Source of the DNA: Aquabacterium sp.
GTDB lineage: Bacteria; Pseudomonadota; Gammaproteobacteria; Burkholderiales; Burkholderiaceae_C
Assembly: GCF_030652515.1 (NCBI RefSeq)
Contig: NZ_JAUSAR010000010.1
Location: forward strand, 186,001 to 250,000
Direction of reading: 5' to 3'
DNA: 64,000 bases
The notes under the pieces were generated by a model. It did no database searches, was not told the DNA's origin, and saw only the letters and a list, made by a program, of their open reading frames with translations. This document shows, one piece after another, positions 23,982-34,365 of this stretch (within the stretch, counting starts at the first letter, position 1; every line of letters begins with the position of its first letter). The translations under genes were made by a program, and so were the position numbers.

Positions 23982-26900
23982 ATGACCACCTCACGCCACC
24001 CCCGCCGCCGCACTGCGCCTGCCACCTTGCCTCGTCTGCGTCCGCTGGCCTGGGCCGTGGCGGTGTTGATGGGACCAGCTTGGGGTGCGCCGGGCTTGCA
24101 AGAGATTCCGGTGAAGTCCGATGTCTGGATCAAGCCTGGGCAAGGGGCCGGAAGCTATGTGGTGAACCAAGGGCTCAACTCCGTGACAGCCACGGTGCAG
24201 CAGGTCAGCCGGCGCGCCATCTACAACTGGAAGTCGTTCAACATCGGTGCCAATGCCACCGTCAATTTCGACATGCAGGGTGGGGCGGGCTCCAGTGCGT
24301 TGAACCGCATCCACGATCAGAACCCCAGCCAGATCTTTGGCAAGCTCAATGCCAATGGCGAGGTGCTGCTGATCAACCGCAACGGGATCATCTTTGGCAA
24401 GGGCGCTCAGGTCAATGTGCAGGGCTTGATCGCTTCCACCCTGGACATCAATGACGACGTGTTCTTGGGGGGCTTCACCACCATCGACACTATCAATCCG
24501 ACCTTTGAGTGGAAGGATGCCGAGGGTGTGGCGACCTATGCGCCAGAGGATAACTTTGTGAGGGTGGAGGCGGGTGCGGAGATCACCACGGCTTCCGGGG
24601 GGCGGGTGTTCCTGATGGCGCCCAAGGTTGAGAATGCGGGCGAGATCACCACGCCGGGTGGGCAGACCGTGCTGGCGGGGGGTGAGAAGGTCTGGTTGAA
24701 ATCGCCTGACAAGGGAGCCATCTATGCTTCGGAGGCCAACCCCAAGTTCACAGCCACGCGCGGATTGCTGGTGGAGGTGTCGGGTGCGGGTAGCGCTACC
24801 AACCTGGGCAAGATCCTGGCCCAGAAGGGCAATATCACCTTGGTGGGCTATGCCGTGCGCAATGCCGGAAAGCTGCAAGCCACCACCTCGGCCACGTCCA
24901 ATGGGTCGGTCTTTCTGCAGGCTCGCCGGGTGACCGAAACGCCCGCGGCGAACAAGCCAGTGATGGCAGACCAGGGGGGGCAACTGACCTTGGCGGAAGG
25001 CAGCCGCATCGAGATCACACCCGACAACAGTGAGGCCTATGACAGCAACAGCACCTTCACGCGGTCGCGGGTCCACCTGTCTGGCCAGACCATCTCCCTG
25101 GAGCAGGGCAGTGCTATCTTGGCCCAGGGCGGCATGGTCGATGTGCGTGCGGAGGACAGGCCCAGCTATACCAGCAGATCCGTCGCGTTCGAAGGCGCGA
25201 TAGGAGATGACGGGGCTGATCCGTTCATTGGCGCGGGGGCGGCGCCTTCAACCACCGCCCGCGTTGTGTTGGGCAAGGACGTGGTGATTGATGTGTCCGG
25301 CACCACGGACACCACGGTGGGCGTGGACCGAAACTTTGTGACCACCGAGCTGCTCGGCGCCACTGACCTGAAGGATTCGCCCTTGCAAAAGGGCGGTGCG
25401 CTTTACCCGGGTCTGGCACAGACCAAGCTTACCTTTGACATCCGTGATTCGGCCGCTGTCATCGGGCACACCAAAGACGATGCCGGCAGCAGCTACCTGT
25501 TGGGCGTGAAGAAAACCGCGGGCGAACGCCTGGCGGATGCTGGCAGCGTGGTCCTGGCGTCCACGGGTGCGGTGGTCACGCACCAGGACAGCTTGGTCAA
25601 TGTGTCGGGTGGTCAGGTGAACTACACCAGCGCCGTGGTCAAGCCCACGCAACTGCTGGGCGCAGATGGCAAGGTTTACACCGCCAACACCGCGACCAAG
25701 GATGTCCTGATCACGAAGGTGCTCACCAAGGCGGTCACCGACGACACCCGATTTGGCCCAGTCACCGCTCCGGGCACCAGCTTGCAGGGCCGTTTGGAAA
25801 CGGGCTATGTGGAAGGCCGCGCGGGTGGTGAACTGGCCATCTTCGCGCCCAAGGTGGTGGCAACCGGGCAGGTCAAGGCGGGCACCGTGGCGGGCGAGCG
25901 ACAGCGCCTGGGCAAAGACAAGCTGGCCATCGCCTCGGCGATCAGGCTGGGGTCGTTGAAGATGATGAACGCTTCCAGCGCCAATGCCATCTTGCAAGGC
26001 ATGACCATCACCGCGGATGCGCAACCCTTGTCCCCAGATTTTTGGGACGATGCCATCGAAGGCGAGATCACCGGGGGCAACCGCGTGTCGGCGGCGACCC
26101 TCAATGCCAGCGGTGCAGGCGTGATCGAAGTAGCGTCGGAAGGGTCCATCACTGTGAGCGACGGCGCTGATCTTCGCTTGGCCGATGCAGCGCAGCTGAC
26201 CTTGCGTTCGCGGGCCATGGCTCCTGGTGATGGCATCTCGTTGGGCGGCAACATCACAGGCCGTGGCGCCAGTGTCAACGTGAGTTTGGTTCCGGTGTCG
26301 GTCGACATTCAAGCCGGAAGCATCACGCTCAAGTCCGGCAAGACGATTGACGTCGCCGGCAACTTTGTGAATCGCCAAGTTGGCGGTGCGAACCAACAAG
26401 CCGCGTGGGCAGGTGGCAACGTGACGCTGGCGTCGGCGGGTGGCCTTGACCTTCAGGATGGCAGTGCCATCAACGTGTCGGGAGGCGCCACGGTGTCTTC
26501 AACGGGCGCGATGGTGGGGACCCGGGCCGGGGCCATCATCCTTGAATCACAAAATGCTGTGGGATCTGAGCAGCCCTTGTTCGGGGATGTTCACCTGGGG
26601 GCCACCTTGCTGGGCCAGCAGATGGTCAACACCGCAAAGTCGCTGAACGACAGCAGCCGAAGCGACGCGGAAAGCGGCAAGCTGCGCATCAAGGTGGGCG
26701 ATGTCCGCGTGGTGGCCGCTGACGGTGGCCCTGCCATCCGTGAAGGCCTCACCCAGGATGGCATGACGATCAGCACGGATCTTTTCTCGCAAGGGGGCTT
26801 CAGGAACTTTGACCTGGAAGGTGTGCGCCATCTGGACGTGGCTGGCAATGCCGTCATCGATCCGCAGGTCAGGCAATGGACGCCCAAAGCCAGTGCGGCA

Positions 26901-29900
26901 TGGGCTGCTTCGGGCAGCGCGATGAATGCCGTGACGACGGCGGTGGTGAACCCGCAGGGGCAGCGTCCTTCAGTGAACCTCAGCCTGTCCTCCAAAGGCC
27001 ATCTGCCCAATGATGCGGCTAACATGCCAGACAACGGCAGCTTGACATTGAACGCTGGCAGCCAGATCAAGCTGGGCCCCAAGAGCGCGGTCAACCTGAC
27101 GGGGGGCAACGAGTTGCTGGTCAATGGTCTGGTGCAAGCCGCGGGTGGGAAAATCGCCCTGGACATGGTCGGCATGCCCAATGACAAGGATAGAACTGTC
27201 TCGGAGAAGTATGTCGGGCGGTATCAGCTCGGCAGCACGGCGGTCCTCGACGTGTCGGGTACCACCGTGCTCAAGCCGAGCAGCAACGGGTTGCGCCAAG
27301 GTGAGGTCCTGAATGGCGGCAGCATTAGCCTGGGGCTGACTTCAGGCACCGGCAGTGTCGTGACGGTGGCGCAGGGCGCCAAGCTCAAGGCCAACGGCGC
27401 CATCGACCAGTTGTACGTGAGCCTGCCTTCGGTGAGTGGCGGCACCGTCACCCAACGGCAAGCCGTGGCCAGCGATGGCGGCAGCATCAGCGTGGTCGCT
27501 GGTGCGGGGGGAGGTGTGCTGGCGGGCGATCTGCAAGCCAAGGCTGGTGGTGCGCAGGCCATGGGCGGCACCTTGTCCGTGAGCAGCACGGAGACCGTGC
27601 GCCTGCAAACGGGGTTGGTGGATGACCAGCAAGCCACTGAGGCAGGCGTCATCACGGTGTCGGCCGACATGGTGAGACAGGGCGGCTTTGCCGACCTCAA
27701 GCTCAAAGCCAGAGAGCACATCGAGCTGAAGGGTGCCGTGGACTTGGCCATGCGCCGCAACCTGGTGCTTGATGCGCCCGTGTTGATGGCCAAGGATGCA
27801 GCGCAGTCGCTGCTGAAAGCGGCCTCCGTTCTGGCATGGACCAGCACCACCAATGGCCAGCCCGCCGCGGGCGAAGGTGTGGGGGCCTGGTTGACCTTGC
27901 AGGGCGGATTGCTGGACCTGTCAGGTCAAGTGGCCACGGATGGCGTCAGCCAGTTGACCCTGGTGGGTGATCAGGAAGTTCGTCTGCGAACCTTGGCCGC
28001 GGGCGCGGGGGGCGGGGGATTGACCACGGCGGCCGATGTCGTGATCAAGAGCCCGCAGTTGGTGGGCAGTACCGGCAGCAGCTACACGCTGGATGCATCA
28101 GGCCATGCCTTGTCCATCGAGGGCGGTCGGCCTGCCGCAGCGTCACCTTTGTCTGTCGGCGCCAGCCTGGCGTTCAAGGCAGCCACCATCGACCAGCGGG
28201 GCACCATCCAGGCCCCCTTTGGCCAGATCACCTTGAGCGCCACCGAGCGTGTGACCTTGCACGAAGGCAGTGTGACCTCGGTGTCGGGCGATGGGATCAC
28301 CGCGCCATACGGCACCACCACGGGTGGTCAGGACACCTGGCAGGTCAACGGCCAGACCATTGACCGTTTGCCGGAGAAGACCATCACCGTGGAGGCACCC
28401 GGTCAGTTGGTGGAGTTGAAGGCGGGTTCCACACTGGACCTCTCTGCAGGGGGCAAAGTGGTCGCGTGGGAGTTCGTGGCCGGGCCCAATGGCTCCAAGG
28501 ACGTTTTCACAGGCAGCTTTGACACCACGGGCACCTTTGCCGTGGTGCCGACGGTCAAAGGCTACGCTCCGATTGACGCTCAGTTGCTGAGCGACACCGC
28601 CGGGGTCAACGACTTGCTGGGCTTCAACACCGCGCGCCAGATCACCTTCGGGGCTGGTGGGCCTCTGCCGGCGGGTACTTACACTGTCCTGCCAGCCCGC
28701 TATGCATTGCTGCCGGGGGCCTTCCTGGTCCGACCCAGCAGCAAGGCCAACCTGGCCGTGGGGCAGAGCGTGACACAGCCCATTGGATCCACCTTGGTGG
28801 GCGCGACGCTGAGCACCTTGGGTGCCGGGCCATCTGCTGCTGCACCGGCGACCTACGAGGTCATGGCGCAAGCCGTGGCCAGACGCTCCAGTGAAATCCG
28901 TGAAGCCAACGCCGACACCTTCTTCGCAGGCAAAGCGGCGGCGGCTGACCAGGCTGCACCACGGGGCACGGCCCAAGGCGGCACGCTCAACCTGGCGGCC
29001 ACGCGTTTGAGCCTGGAGGGCCGAGCGCTCTTCAAGAGCGGTGGGGAGTTGAACATCTCTTCCGACAAGATCCGCGTGGTGAGCGATGGCACAGCGGCCA
29101 ATGTGGCCGCGACCAACCATCCTGATGCGCTGATTCTGACGGCGGACCAACTCAATGCCACCGGTGCCGGTTCGTTGATGCTGGGCGGCACGCGCCAAGG
29201 GCAGAGCACCACGGTGGCCAGTGGCGATGCATCGGGCGGGGCTCGCCAGACGGTGGTGTCCGCCTCCGACGTGGTCATTGACCAGGACGTGAGCCTGCAT
29301 GCAGGCGCAGACATCATTCTGGCCGCCAACGGCAAGGTCTTGGTGGCCGATGGCGCCCAGATCGAATCCCGGGGAACAGGGGCTTCGGAAGCCCTGGCCT
29401 TTGAGGGGGATGGTGCCTTGGTGCGCGTCAGCGCGGACAGTTCCGCCACCAGCGCGCGCACCAACACCCTCCGAGAAAAGGGCGAGGTCGTGCTGGGCGA
29501 GGGCGTGATCCTCAAGGGAGGTGCCGTGACCGTGGAGGCGACACAACGCACCGAGGTGGCAGGTACCGCCAAGCTCGCGGGCGACAGCTTGACCCTGGGG
29601 GCCGGCCGCATGGCAGTGGGCGATGGCGCGGCACAATCGCTGGCCGATGCCGGCGACACCAGCACACTGCTGTTGAACCCCACCTTGACAGCGCAGTTGT
29701 CCGCGGCCAAAGCTTTGACCTTGCGCAGCTTCGATGGCATTGACTTCATCGGGCAGGCTCAGTTGGGAAGCGCGAATCAAAGCCGCCTGACCTTGGATTC
29801 GGCTGCCTTGCGAGTGCTTGATGGCCCCAGTGGTCAGCCTTCGGTGGCGCATGTTCAGGCCGGCAGTGTCAGTTGGACCAACACCAGTGGCAGCAGTGCG

Positions 29901-32900
29901 GTCGCGGCAGAGGCGGGCACCGTGGGCAGCCGTTTGACGCTGTCGGCCACCGGCCAAGGTGGTGCGGATGGCCATGTGCGTTTGGGCAGTGGCACGCTGG
30001 CCATGTCGGGCGCTGAAACCAATCGCATTGAAGCGGCTGGCAGCGTCGTGGTGCAAAGCCGACGCCAGGCAGTGACCAACACGCAGGATCAGGTGGTCTC
30101 CACCACCCCGGTGGTCACGCAACTCAGTAGCACGGGTAACCTCACGTTGCAGGCCAAGTCCATCACCACGCGCACGGGTGACAACGGTGAGATCGCGGCG
30201 CAAGGGGCTTTGAGGATTGAACGACCTGGTGATGCCACTGGCAAGCTGGCGGCCACCGCTGGCTCGGGGGGGCGATTGACCCTCAAAGGCCAAAGCATTG
30301 AGCAAGCGGGCACGGTCGAACTGTCATCGGGGGCCTTGCGTTTGCAAGCCAGTGGCGTTGACGGCCAGGATGCCATCACCTTTGGAGCTGGATCCATCAC
30401 CAACCTGGCGGGGCGCAGCAAGGTGATGGACGGCATCACGGTGGCCACGCCCGGCGGAGACTTGAGCGCCACGGCGGCCGCAGGGCACATCCGCTTGAAC
30501 GAAGGCAGCGTGATCGATGTCTCGGCAGGGACTGGCGCCGCAGGCATCAGCGCTGGCAGCGTCACCCTGAGCGCGCCCACAGGACAGGTCAGCCTGGACG
30601 GGACCATCAAGGCCTCGGCAGGGGTGGGGCAGACCGGTGGCAGCTTGTCGATTGACAGCCTGGAGGCCGTGGACCTGGCCAAGCTGGCCAGCCGCATCGC
30701 GGCGCAGCAAACAGCCCAGCAGCGCAATTTCAGCCAGGCCTTGACTGTGCGGCAGCGCGCGGGTGACATGACGGTGGGCTCGGAAACGACCCTGCGCGCG
30801 GCCGACATCAAGCTGGTCAGCGATGGCGGTGCCTTGACCGTCAACGGGCAACTGGACGCCAGCGGCGCCCAGGCCGGATCGATCAAGCTGGCTGCCAAGG
30901 GCGACGTGATCCTGGTCGGCAGCGAGGGCCAACTCGCTGCCATCAAGGCGAGCGCCACGCAGGCTGGTGCCCAGGGTGGCGAGCTGACCATTCACAGCGA
31001 TGGCGGATCGATCGGCCTTCGTCAGGATGCCGTGGTGGACCTGAGCGGCGGCGCGGCAGGCCAGGGTGGTCAGGTGGATCTGCGGGCGGTGCGCACAGCG
31101 GGCAATGAGGTGCCCATCGAAGCCATCGCCAGCCAGATGACGGGTGTTGACCGCATCACGGTGGAGGGCGTCAAGGTCTACCAACAAAGCACGATCAACC
31201 AGACCTTCATCGACAAGGTCAAATCCGATAACACTTCGTTCATCGGTGCCACGGGCCAGAACGCCAGCAAGATCGTGGACCGCCTGGCATCGGTCAACAT
31301 CGACCTGGCCACCAAGCTGGCGGTGCGCTCGGGCGCTGAAGTGCGCAGCACGGGCGACATGACCGTCTCGGCCGACTGGAATCTGCTGAGCTTCAATGCC
31401 AATGGCACCGTCAAGCCCACTGGCAACGGCCAGCCCATGAACCTGACCTTGCGGGCGCAAGGAGATCTGAAGGTTCAGGCCAGCTTGAGTGATGGCTTCC
31501 GCTCCTCGGGCACCAGCGCCACGACGGCGGCCAAGGTGGCCCCCTTGGGGTTGATCACCCCTGGGGAGGGCGCTGACCTGACCTTGGTGGCGGGGGCGGA
31601 TTTGGGTTCGTCTGATGTGACCGCCATCAAGCCTGTTCTGACGGGTGACGATGCCGCCAGTGCCAAGGGCAACGTCATCATCGGCGCGACCAACAAGGAC
31701 GTGTTGGTTCGCACCACCACCGGGGACATTGCGGTTGCCGCGAGCCAGAAGGTGCAACTGCTCAACGACCGGGCGGTGGTGTACACCACAGGACGTGTGG
31801 CCACGGAGGCCGAGGTGGGCAGCCCGGTTGCACCGCCTGTGAATGCGCTCAACAATGGCCTGTTCATCGGCGAAGGGTCCGGCTTCAACCTGGTGCGTCA
31901 GGGCCTGTACCTGACGGACGCTGGCAGCGTGCAGCTCACAGCGGGCAGCGATGTTGAATCGTTGGCAACGGGCGCCGCGCAGTACGGCACCGAATGGTGG
32001 TGGCGCGCCGGTGGCACCGTGGACGAAAAATTCGACCTGACCTGGTTCAGCCGCTACGACAAGTTCCAGCAAGGCATTGCCAGCTTTGGCGGGGGTGATG
32101 TTCGCGTGCAGGCTGGCGGCAGTGTCAGGAACATCGGGGTGTCGTCGGCCAGCAGTGGCTACGTGAACGCTGAAACTGGCACCACCACGCAGTTCGCGGG
32201 CGGCGCGGTGGCGATCAAGGCCGCTGACGACGTCGAAGGCGTGTTCATCCATGCGGGTGGTGCCAGCCTGAACGTGGCCGCAGGTCGGGACATCAAGGCC
32301 AGCCCGACGCGTGCGGCGCCGCAGATCCACTACCAGGACACGTCGGCCAGCATCTGGTCTCGTCAGATGCTGAAGCTGGGCGCGATCACCGAGGTGGGCT
32401 CCGTGAACTCGGCCAGGCAGAACAAGGCCAAGTCGAGCTTCCAGGTGGTGGGCTTGGCCCCGAATGCGAGCATGGCCGTGCTGTCTTCTGGTGGAGATGT
32501 TTTGTTGAGTTCTGAATTGCCCGCCAACGGCGAGGTGATACAGAGCACGGACCTTGGCGTGGCACACCTTTTCCCCAAGGTCACTCAGGTGGCCGCGCCC
32601 GAGGGCGCCCTGCAAGTGGCCACGCTGAACCAGGCCAGCGGCACGGGTGCCGACTTGAGTCTGTTGGCGCAGGGGGCACTTCAGGTGGACAAACTGCGGG
32701 TCAAGGTCCTTGATTCCGGCGACACGCCGACCGTCCTCCTTGTGCGAAACGACAAAGGTGGCGACGGCCCTTCGGATCTGACCTCGGTTTTCCTGCAGAA
32801 GGCATTCGAGCTCGGGTCGAGAGAGCCGGTGCGGCTCCTGTCGGAGACTGGATCCGTGTCCTTGAACGAGGCGCTCGTGAGTAACCCGGTCCGGGTGGTG

Positions 32901-34313
32901 GCCGCCAAAGACATCACCGCAGGGTCTGTGGTGCTGCAGCACCAATCGGACCAGGAGCTGTCGCTGATCCAGGCGGGACGTGATGTGAACCTCATCACCA
33001 GCGCGACGGGCTTGAAGACGCACGGACCGGGTGACGTGGTGGCGGCTGCGGGCCGTCATCTGAACGTGCTCGCGGTGCCAGGTGTCACCGCTCTGGGCAA
33101 CCGCGAGAACGACTTGCTGCCCGAAGGCAGTGCCAACCTCACCTTGTTGGCTGGCGTGGACTTGGCCTCCGGGCAGAACTATGGCAAGGCCGCGCAAGAC
33201 CATTACGAGTTGCTCGGCGTGGCCGGTATCGGCAAGCTGTCGGGCACGGCCGAAGAGCGGCGAACGCAAGCCTTGGCTTTGGCTGCAGAGATGGGCCTGG
33301 ACGGTGCCGAACTCAGGACTTTTGTTCAACACCGACTGATGTTAGAGAAGGCCCCCACGCTGGCCGAGGCCCTGGTGGCTTTTGACGGCATGCCTGTGGA
33401 GCAAAAGCTGTTGTTCATCAACCGCAAGCTGACGGCGGACGTGCGCCAAGCGGGCCGAGCGGCCGCGGTGGCCGCCGATCAGCAAGCCAAGGACCTGGCC
33501 TATTTGCCGGGCTACCAGGCCATTGATGCCGTGTTCCCTGGTTTGACCGACGGCAAGGCCACGGCCAACGTGCTGATGGGCGCCAGTCAGGTCAAGACTT
33601 TGCAGAACAGCCCCATCACGGTGATGGCGCCCGGCGGCGGCATCAACGTGGGCCAGTTGAGCGGCAGCGATCTCAGCGCCGCGCCTGAACTGGGCATCGT
33701 CACCACCTCGGGCGGCAACATCACAACCCTGGTGCGCGACAACATCGACATCAACCAGTCGCGCATCTTCACGGTGGCCAAGGGCGATTTGTTGCTGTGG
33801 TCTTCCAAGGGCAACATCGATGCGGGTCGTGGTGCCAAGACCGTGACGGGCGCACCGCCGCCGGTCTTCCGCCTGGAAAACGGGCAGTTTGTGGTCGACA
33901 CCTCCGGATCGTTCTCGGGCAGTGGCATTGCCGCCTTGGACGAAGACAGCGCCCTTGACCTGTTCGCGCCGCGCGGTGAAATCAACGCGGGCGATGCCGG
34001 CATCAAGGCCGTCGGTGCCTTGTTCCTGACGGCGATGCAAATCGTCGGCGTAGACAACATCGCCGCAGGCGGCCCGTCCATCGGCGTGCCCGCTGCCCCT
34101 CCCGTCGGCAACGCCGCCACCAACGTCGGCTCCCTGGGCCAATCCGCCACCGCGGCCGGCAACGACGCTGGCGAAAACAGCGCCTCCAAACGACGCAACC
34201 GACGCCAGGTGTTGCTGGAGCTGTTGGGTTTCGGTGGCGAATTACCCGACCCAGCCGCCGGTTGTCGTGATGGTGTCACGCAAGAAGGCGATTGTGCTGA
34301 CTCTGTGAAGTGA
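23982..34313 (+). CDS. Giant TpsA filamentous-haemagglutinin-like surface protein
   Basis: A 3443-residue exoprotein. After a signal peptide ending AWGAP (about residue 35) comes the TPS secretion domain (about 40-200) with VVNQGLNSVTATVQQVS and NRNGIIFGKGAQVNVQGLIAST. About 3000 residues of beta-helix-type repeats, rich in Gly, Ala, Thr and Ser, follow. The end has the pattern of DUF3739 (DLFAPRGEINAGDAGI, about 3325-3340) and then a basic KRRNRR stretch. No CDI-type VENN motif or toxin domain is visible. The only two cysteines of the whole chain are Cys3428 and Cys3438, 6 residues from the end. It is probably an adhesin or surface fibre. The start is the ATG at 23982, giving a normal signal peptide. 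Confidence 0.92.
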   Translation: MTTSRHPRRRTAPATLPRLRPLAWAVAVLMGPAWGAPGLQEIPVKSDVWIKPGQGAGSYVVNQGLNSVTATVQQVSRRAIYNWKSFNIGANATVNFDMQGGAGSSALNRIHDQNPSQIFGKLNANGEVLLINRNGIIFGKGAQVNVQGLIASTLDINDDVFLGGFTTIDTINPTFEWKDAEGVATYAPEDNFVRVEAGAEITTASGGRVFLMAPKVENAGEITTPGGQTVLAGGEKVWLKSPDKGAIYASEANPKFTATRGLLVEVSGAGSATNLGKILAQKGNITLVGYAVRNAGKLQATTSATSNGSVFLQARRVTETPAANKPVMADQGGQLTLAEGSRIEITPDNSEAYDSNSTFTRSRVHLSGQTISLEQGSAILAQGGMVDVRAEDRPSYTSRSVAFEGAIGDDGADPFIGAGAAPSTTARVVLGKDVVIDVSGTTDTTVGVDRNFVTTELLGATDLKDSPLQKGGALYPGLAQTKLTFDIRDSAAVIGHTKDDAGSSYLLGVKKTAGERLADAGSVVLASTGAVVTHQDSLVNVSGGQVNYTSAVVKPTQLLGADGKVYTANTATKDVLITKVLTKAVTDDTRFGPVTAPGTSLQGRLETGYVEGRAGGELAIFAPKVVATGQVKAGTVAGERQRLGKDKLAIASAIRLGSLKMMNASSANAILQGMTITADAQPLSPDFWDDAIEGEITGGNRVSAATLNASGAGVIEVASEGSITVSDGADLRLADAAQLTLRSRAMAPGDGISLGGNITGRGASVNVSLVPVSVDIQAGSITLKSGKTIDVAGNFVNRQVGGANQQAAWAGGNVTLASAGGLDLQDGSAINVSGGATVSSTGAMVGTRAGAIILESQNAVGSEQPLFGDVHLGATLLGQQMVNTAKSLNDSSRSDAESGKLRIKVGDVRVVAADGGPAIREGLTQDGMTISTDLFSQGGFRNFDLEGVRHLDVAGNAVIDPQVRQWTPKASAAWAASGSAMNAVTTAVVNPQGQRPSVNLSLSSKGHLPNDAANMPDNGSLTLNAGSQIKLGPKSAVNLTGGNELLVNGLVQAAGGKIALDMVGMPNDKDRTVSEKYVGRYQLGSTAVLDVSGTTVLKPSSNGLRQGEVLNGGSISLGLTSGTGSVVTVAQGAKLKANGAIDQLYVSLPSVSGGTVTQRQAVASDGGSISVVAGAGGGVLAGDLQAKAGGAQAMGGTLSVSSTETVRLQTGLVDDQQATEAGVITVSADMVRQGGFADLKLKAREHIELKGAVDLAMRRNLVLDAPVLMAKDAAQSLLKAASVLAWTSTTNGQPAAGEGVGAWLTLQGGLLDLSGQVATDGVSQLTLVGDQEVRLRTLAAGAGGGGLTTAADVVIKSPQLVGSTGSSYTLDASGHALSIEGGRPAAASPLSVGASLAFKAATIDQRGTIQAPFGQITLSATERVTLHEGSVTSVSGDGITAPYGTTTGGQDTWQVNGQTIDRLPEKTITVEAPGQLVELKAGSTLDLSAGGKVVAWEFVAGPNGSKDVFTGSFDTTGTFAVVPTVKGYAPIDAQLLSDTAGVNDLLGFNTARQITFGAGGPLPAGTYTVLPARYALLPGAFLVRPSSKANLAVGQSVTQPIGSTLVGATLSTLGAGPSAAAPATYEVMAQAVARRSSEIREANADTFFAGKAAAADQAAPRGTAQGGTLNLAATRLSLEGRALFKSGGELNISSDKIRVVSDGTAANVAATNHPDALILTADQLNATGAGSLMLGGTRQGQSTTVASGDASGGARQTVVSASDVVIDQDVSLHAGADIILAANGKVLVADGAQIESRGTGASEALAFEGDGALVRVSADSSATSARTNTLREKGEVVLGEGVILKGGAVTVEATQRTEVAGTAKLAGDSLTLGAGRMAVGDGAAQSLADAGDTSTLLLNPTLTAQLSAAKALTLRSFDGIDFIGQAQLGSANQSRLTLDSAALRVLDGPSGQPSVAHVQAGSVSWTNTSGSSAVAAEAGTVGSRLTLSATGQGGADGHVRLGSGTLAMSGAETNRIEAAGSVVVQSRRQAVTNTQDQVVSTTPVVTQLSSTGNLTLQAKSITTRTGDNGEIAAQGALRIERPGDATGKLAATAGSGGRLTLKGQSIEQAGTVELSSGALRLQASGVDGQDAITFGAGSITNLAGRSKVMDGITVATPGGDLSATAAAGHIRLNEGSVIDVSAGTGAAGISAGSVTLSAPTGQVSLDGTIKASAGVGQTGGSLSIDSLEAVDLAKLASRIAAQQTAQQRNFSQALTVRQRAGDMTVGSETTLRAADIKLVSDGGALTVNGQLDASGAQAGSIKLAAKGDVILVGSEGQLAAIKASATQAGAQGGELTIHSDGGSIGLRQDAVVDLSGGAAGQGGQVDLRAVRTAGNEVPIEAIASQMTGVDRITVEGVKVYQQSTINQTFIDKVKSDNTSFIGATGQNASKIVDRLASVNIDLATKLAVRSGAEVRSTGDMTVSADWNLLSFNANGTVKPTGNGQPMNLTLRAQGDLKVQASLSDGFRSSGTSATTAAKVAPLGLITPGEGADLTLVAGADLGSSDVTAIKPVLTGDDAASAKGNVIIGATNKDVLVRTTTGDIAVAASQKVQLLNDRAVVYTTGRVATEAEVGSPVAPPVNALNNGLFIGEGSGFNLVRQGLYLTDAGSVQLTAGSDVESLATGAAQYGTEWWWRAGGTVDEKFDLTWFSRYDKFQQGIASFGGGDVRVQAGGSVRNIGVSSASSGYVNAETGTTTQFAGGAVAIKAADDVEGVFIHAGGASLNVAAGRDIKASPTRAAPQIHYQDTSASIWSRQMLKLGAITEVGSVNSARQNKAKSSFQVVGLAPNASMAVLSSGGDVLLSSELPANGEVIQSTDLGVAHLFPKVTQVAAPEGALQVATLNQASGTGADLSLLAQGALQVDKLRVKVLDSGDTPTVLLVRNDKGGDGPSDLTSVFLQKAFELGSREPVRLLSETGSVSLNEALVSNPVRVVAAKDITAGSVVLQHQSDQELSLIQAGRDVNLITSATGLKTHGPGDVVAAAGRHLNVLAVPGVTALGNRENDLLPEGSANLTLLAGVDLASGQNYGKAAQDHYELLGVAGIGKLSGTAEERRTQALALAAEMGLDGAELRTFVQHRLMLEKAPTLAEALVAFDGMPVEQKLLFINRKLTADVRQAGRAAAVAADQQAKDLAYLPGYQAIDAVFPGLTDGKATANVLMGASQVKTLQNSPITVMAPGGGINVGQLSGSDLSAAPELGIVTTSGGNITTLVRDNIDINQSRIFTVAKGDLLLWSSKGNIDAGRGAKTVTGAPPPVFRLENGQFVVDTSGSFSGSGIAALDEDSALDLFAPRGEINAGDAGIKAVGALFLTAMQIVGVDNIAAGGPSIGVPAAPPVGNAATNVGSLGQSATAAGNDAGENSASKRRNRRQVLLELLGFGGELPDPAAGCRDGVTQEGDCADSVK

Positions 34314-34326
34314 GCCAATCGGCTCA
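34311..34326. repeat. Palindrome at the tpsA stop (copy 2)
   Basis: TGAGCC-AATC-GGCTCA; the first three bases are the tpsA stop codon. It shares its arms with the palindrome before tpsB and lies 39 nt before the ExbB-fusion start. A T-rich stretch (CTCTCTTTTT) follows some 15 nt later, so partial termination or attenuation between tpsA and the energy module is possible. Confidence 0.45.
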
Positions 34327-34365
34327 TCGCCGACTTCTCTCTTTTTGATTTGATGATTGATTGAA

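Noticed and set aside
28143..33332. Two very long antisense open frames (about 720 and 1002 codons) opposite the tpsA gene.
   Set aside because: They are shadows of a biased high-GC gene: they lack ribosome binding sites and domains, and are rich in Arg, His, Gly and Gln. The TpsA frame has a signal peptide, TPS domain and repeat structure.
24000..34300. Tandem DNA repeats or a CRISPR-like array in the long repetitive-looking gene.
   Set aside because: The repeats are at the level of protein fold (beta-helix rungs); no constant DNA repeat with spacers is visible.
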